Origin: Inediibacterium massiliense
GTDB taxonomy: Bacteria > Bacillota > Clostridia > Peptostreptococcales > Thermotaleaceae
Direction: 5' to 3'
Length of the DNA stretch: 64,000 nt
NCBI RefSeq assembly: GCF_001282725.1
Contig: NZ_LN876586.1
Span: 127,005 to 191,004 of the forward strand
Of this stretch, positions 63,669 to 64,000 are shown piece by piece (the stretch's first letter is position 1; each line of letters opens with the position of its first letter). The notes beneath the pieces are model-generated. The model searched no databases. It saw only the letters and a list, made by a program, of their open reading frames with translations, and was not told where the DNA came from. Both the position numbers and the translations under genes were made by a program.

Positions 63669-63856
63669 GTATATAGGTAAAATTAATGAAACTATAGAGA
63701 ATATATATAAGGATAATTATTGACAAATCCTATCAAAAAAAATATAATGAAATAGTTTTAGTTTTAATAAACTTTAAGGTTAGAAATACTAAATATTTAT
63801 TTTTTATAAAACACGTACAAATAAGTAATTATAAAAGAAAAGGGAGGGTTATAAGT

Positions 63857-64000
63857 ATGCAAGATTATATCATTGAATTAAGAGGCATTACAAAGAGTTT
63901 TGGAGACAAGGAAGTATTATGTCATATGGATTTGGGCATAAGGCCTAAAGAATTTGTAACCCTTTTAGGACCAAGTGGTTGTGGAAAAACTACAACCCTA
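63857..64000 (+). CDS. ABC transporter ATPase, PotA-like, truncated by window edge
   Basis: Only the first 48 codons are present: [20 protein letters not shown], then [13 protein letters not shown] with the Walker A motif. The opening is like PotA of spermidine/putrescine importers and related polyamine, iron or thiamine ATPases. The ATG follows AGGGAGGG. The rest lies beyond the window, so the substrate cannot be judged. The 190 bases before it are AT-rich with no clear element. Confidence 0.8.
   Translation, partial: MQDYIIELRGITKSFGDKEVLCHMDLGIRPKEFVTLLGPSGCGKTTTL

Noticed and set aside
1-64000. CRISPR arrays, prophage, tRNA or rRNA genes
   Set aside because: No regularly spaced repeats, phage structural genes, or cloverleaf/rRNA-like sequences were seen on either strand.

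Overview
The window is about 64 kb of AT-rich DNA (strong A/T bias at third codon positions) from a spore-forming, motile, anaerobic Clostridia-type Firmicute. Evidence for this is a gerK-type spore germination operon plus an orphan germination permease, a sporulation-type SH3/3D-domain protein, T-box leaders, AGGAGG ribosome sites, UUG/GUG starts, several chemoreceptors, and families typical of Clostridia (DUF2284, DUF4230, FMN-dependent 2-hydroxy-acid oxidase with a Cys-rich N-terminus). No rRNA, tRNA, CRISPR array or prophage was found. Nearly all genes are on the + strand. The exceptions are tyrS, hsp20, one lipoprotein, a DAHP synthase and a second MATE pump.

Layout. 0-6.3 kb: MATE pump, SH3/3D protein, gerKB-gerKC-gerKA. 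6.4-12.1 kb: radical SAM protein, pyridoxal kinase, nitroreductase, a secreted YcdB/SLH protein and YhaM-type exoribonuclease. 12.1-17 kb: a c-di-GMP-I riboswitch in front of a diguanylate cyclase, then a cobalamin riboswitch in front of cbiMNQO. 17.1-23 kb: autoregulated ribose operon rbsR-K-D-A-C-B. 23-25.5 kb: a decaying thiamine operon behind two tandem TPP riboswitches. Only thiC looks intact. ThiS ends in GEG, thiF and thiH are fused by an apparent deletion that also removed thiG, and thiE is reduced to fragments. 25.5-28.2 kb: a T-box leader with a predicted Phe (UUC) specifier controlling a transporter and an M20 amidohydrolase. 28.4-34.6 kb: PAS histidine kinase, 2-hydroxy-acid oxidase, GGDEF-EAL protein, methyltransferase. 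34.7-38 kb: tyrS with a Tyr T-box (antisense), orphan germination permease, and queT behind a preQ1 riboswitch.

38-50 kb: chemoreceptor, then a Ter stress-response cluster: three TerD paralogues, an AIM24-family protein, an HpcH/HpaI lyase, a four-domain phosphoribosyltransferase/StiP/PELOTA fusion and a HAD phosphatase. This set matches the family-level prediction of a nucleoside-like metabolite pathway. An IS607-type element (tnpA, tnpB, probable omega RNA) follows. It appears to have landed between the Shine-Dalgarno sequence and the start codon of an iron alcohol dehydrogenase. 50-57.5 kb: small heat-shock protein, two dCache chemoreceptors (the first with a Fur box inside its promoter), DUF4230, lipoprotein and DUF2284 genes. 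57.5-64 kb: a second M20 amidohydrolase with an AbgT transporter, DAHP synthase, MATE pump, truA, and the start of a PotA-like ABC ATPase cut by the window edge.

The main theme is RNA-level control. The window holds two TPP elements, one cobalamin, one c-di-GMP-I, one preQ1-I and two T-box leaders, most followed by recognisable terminators. The most notable observations are the partly erased thiamine operon, the Fur-box chemoreceptor, the Phe T-box scavenging pair, the IS607 insertion that splits a ribosome site from its gene, and the fused Ter biosynthetic enzyme. All function calls rest on motif and family recognition by eye; no database search was run.
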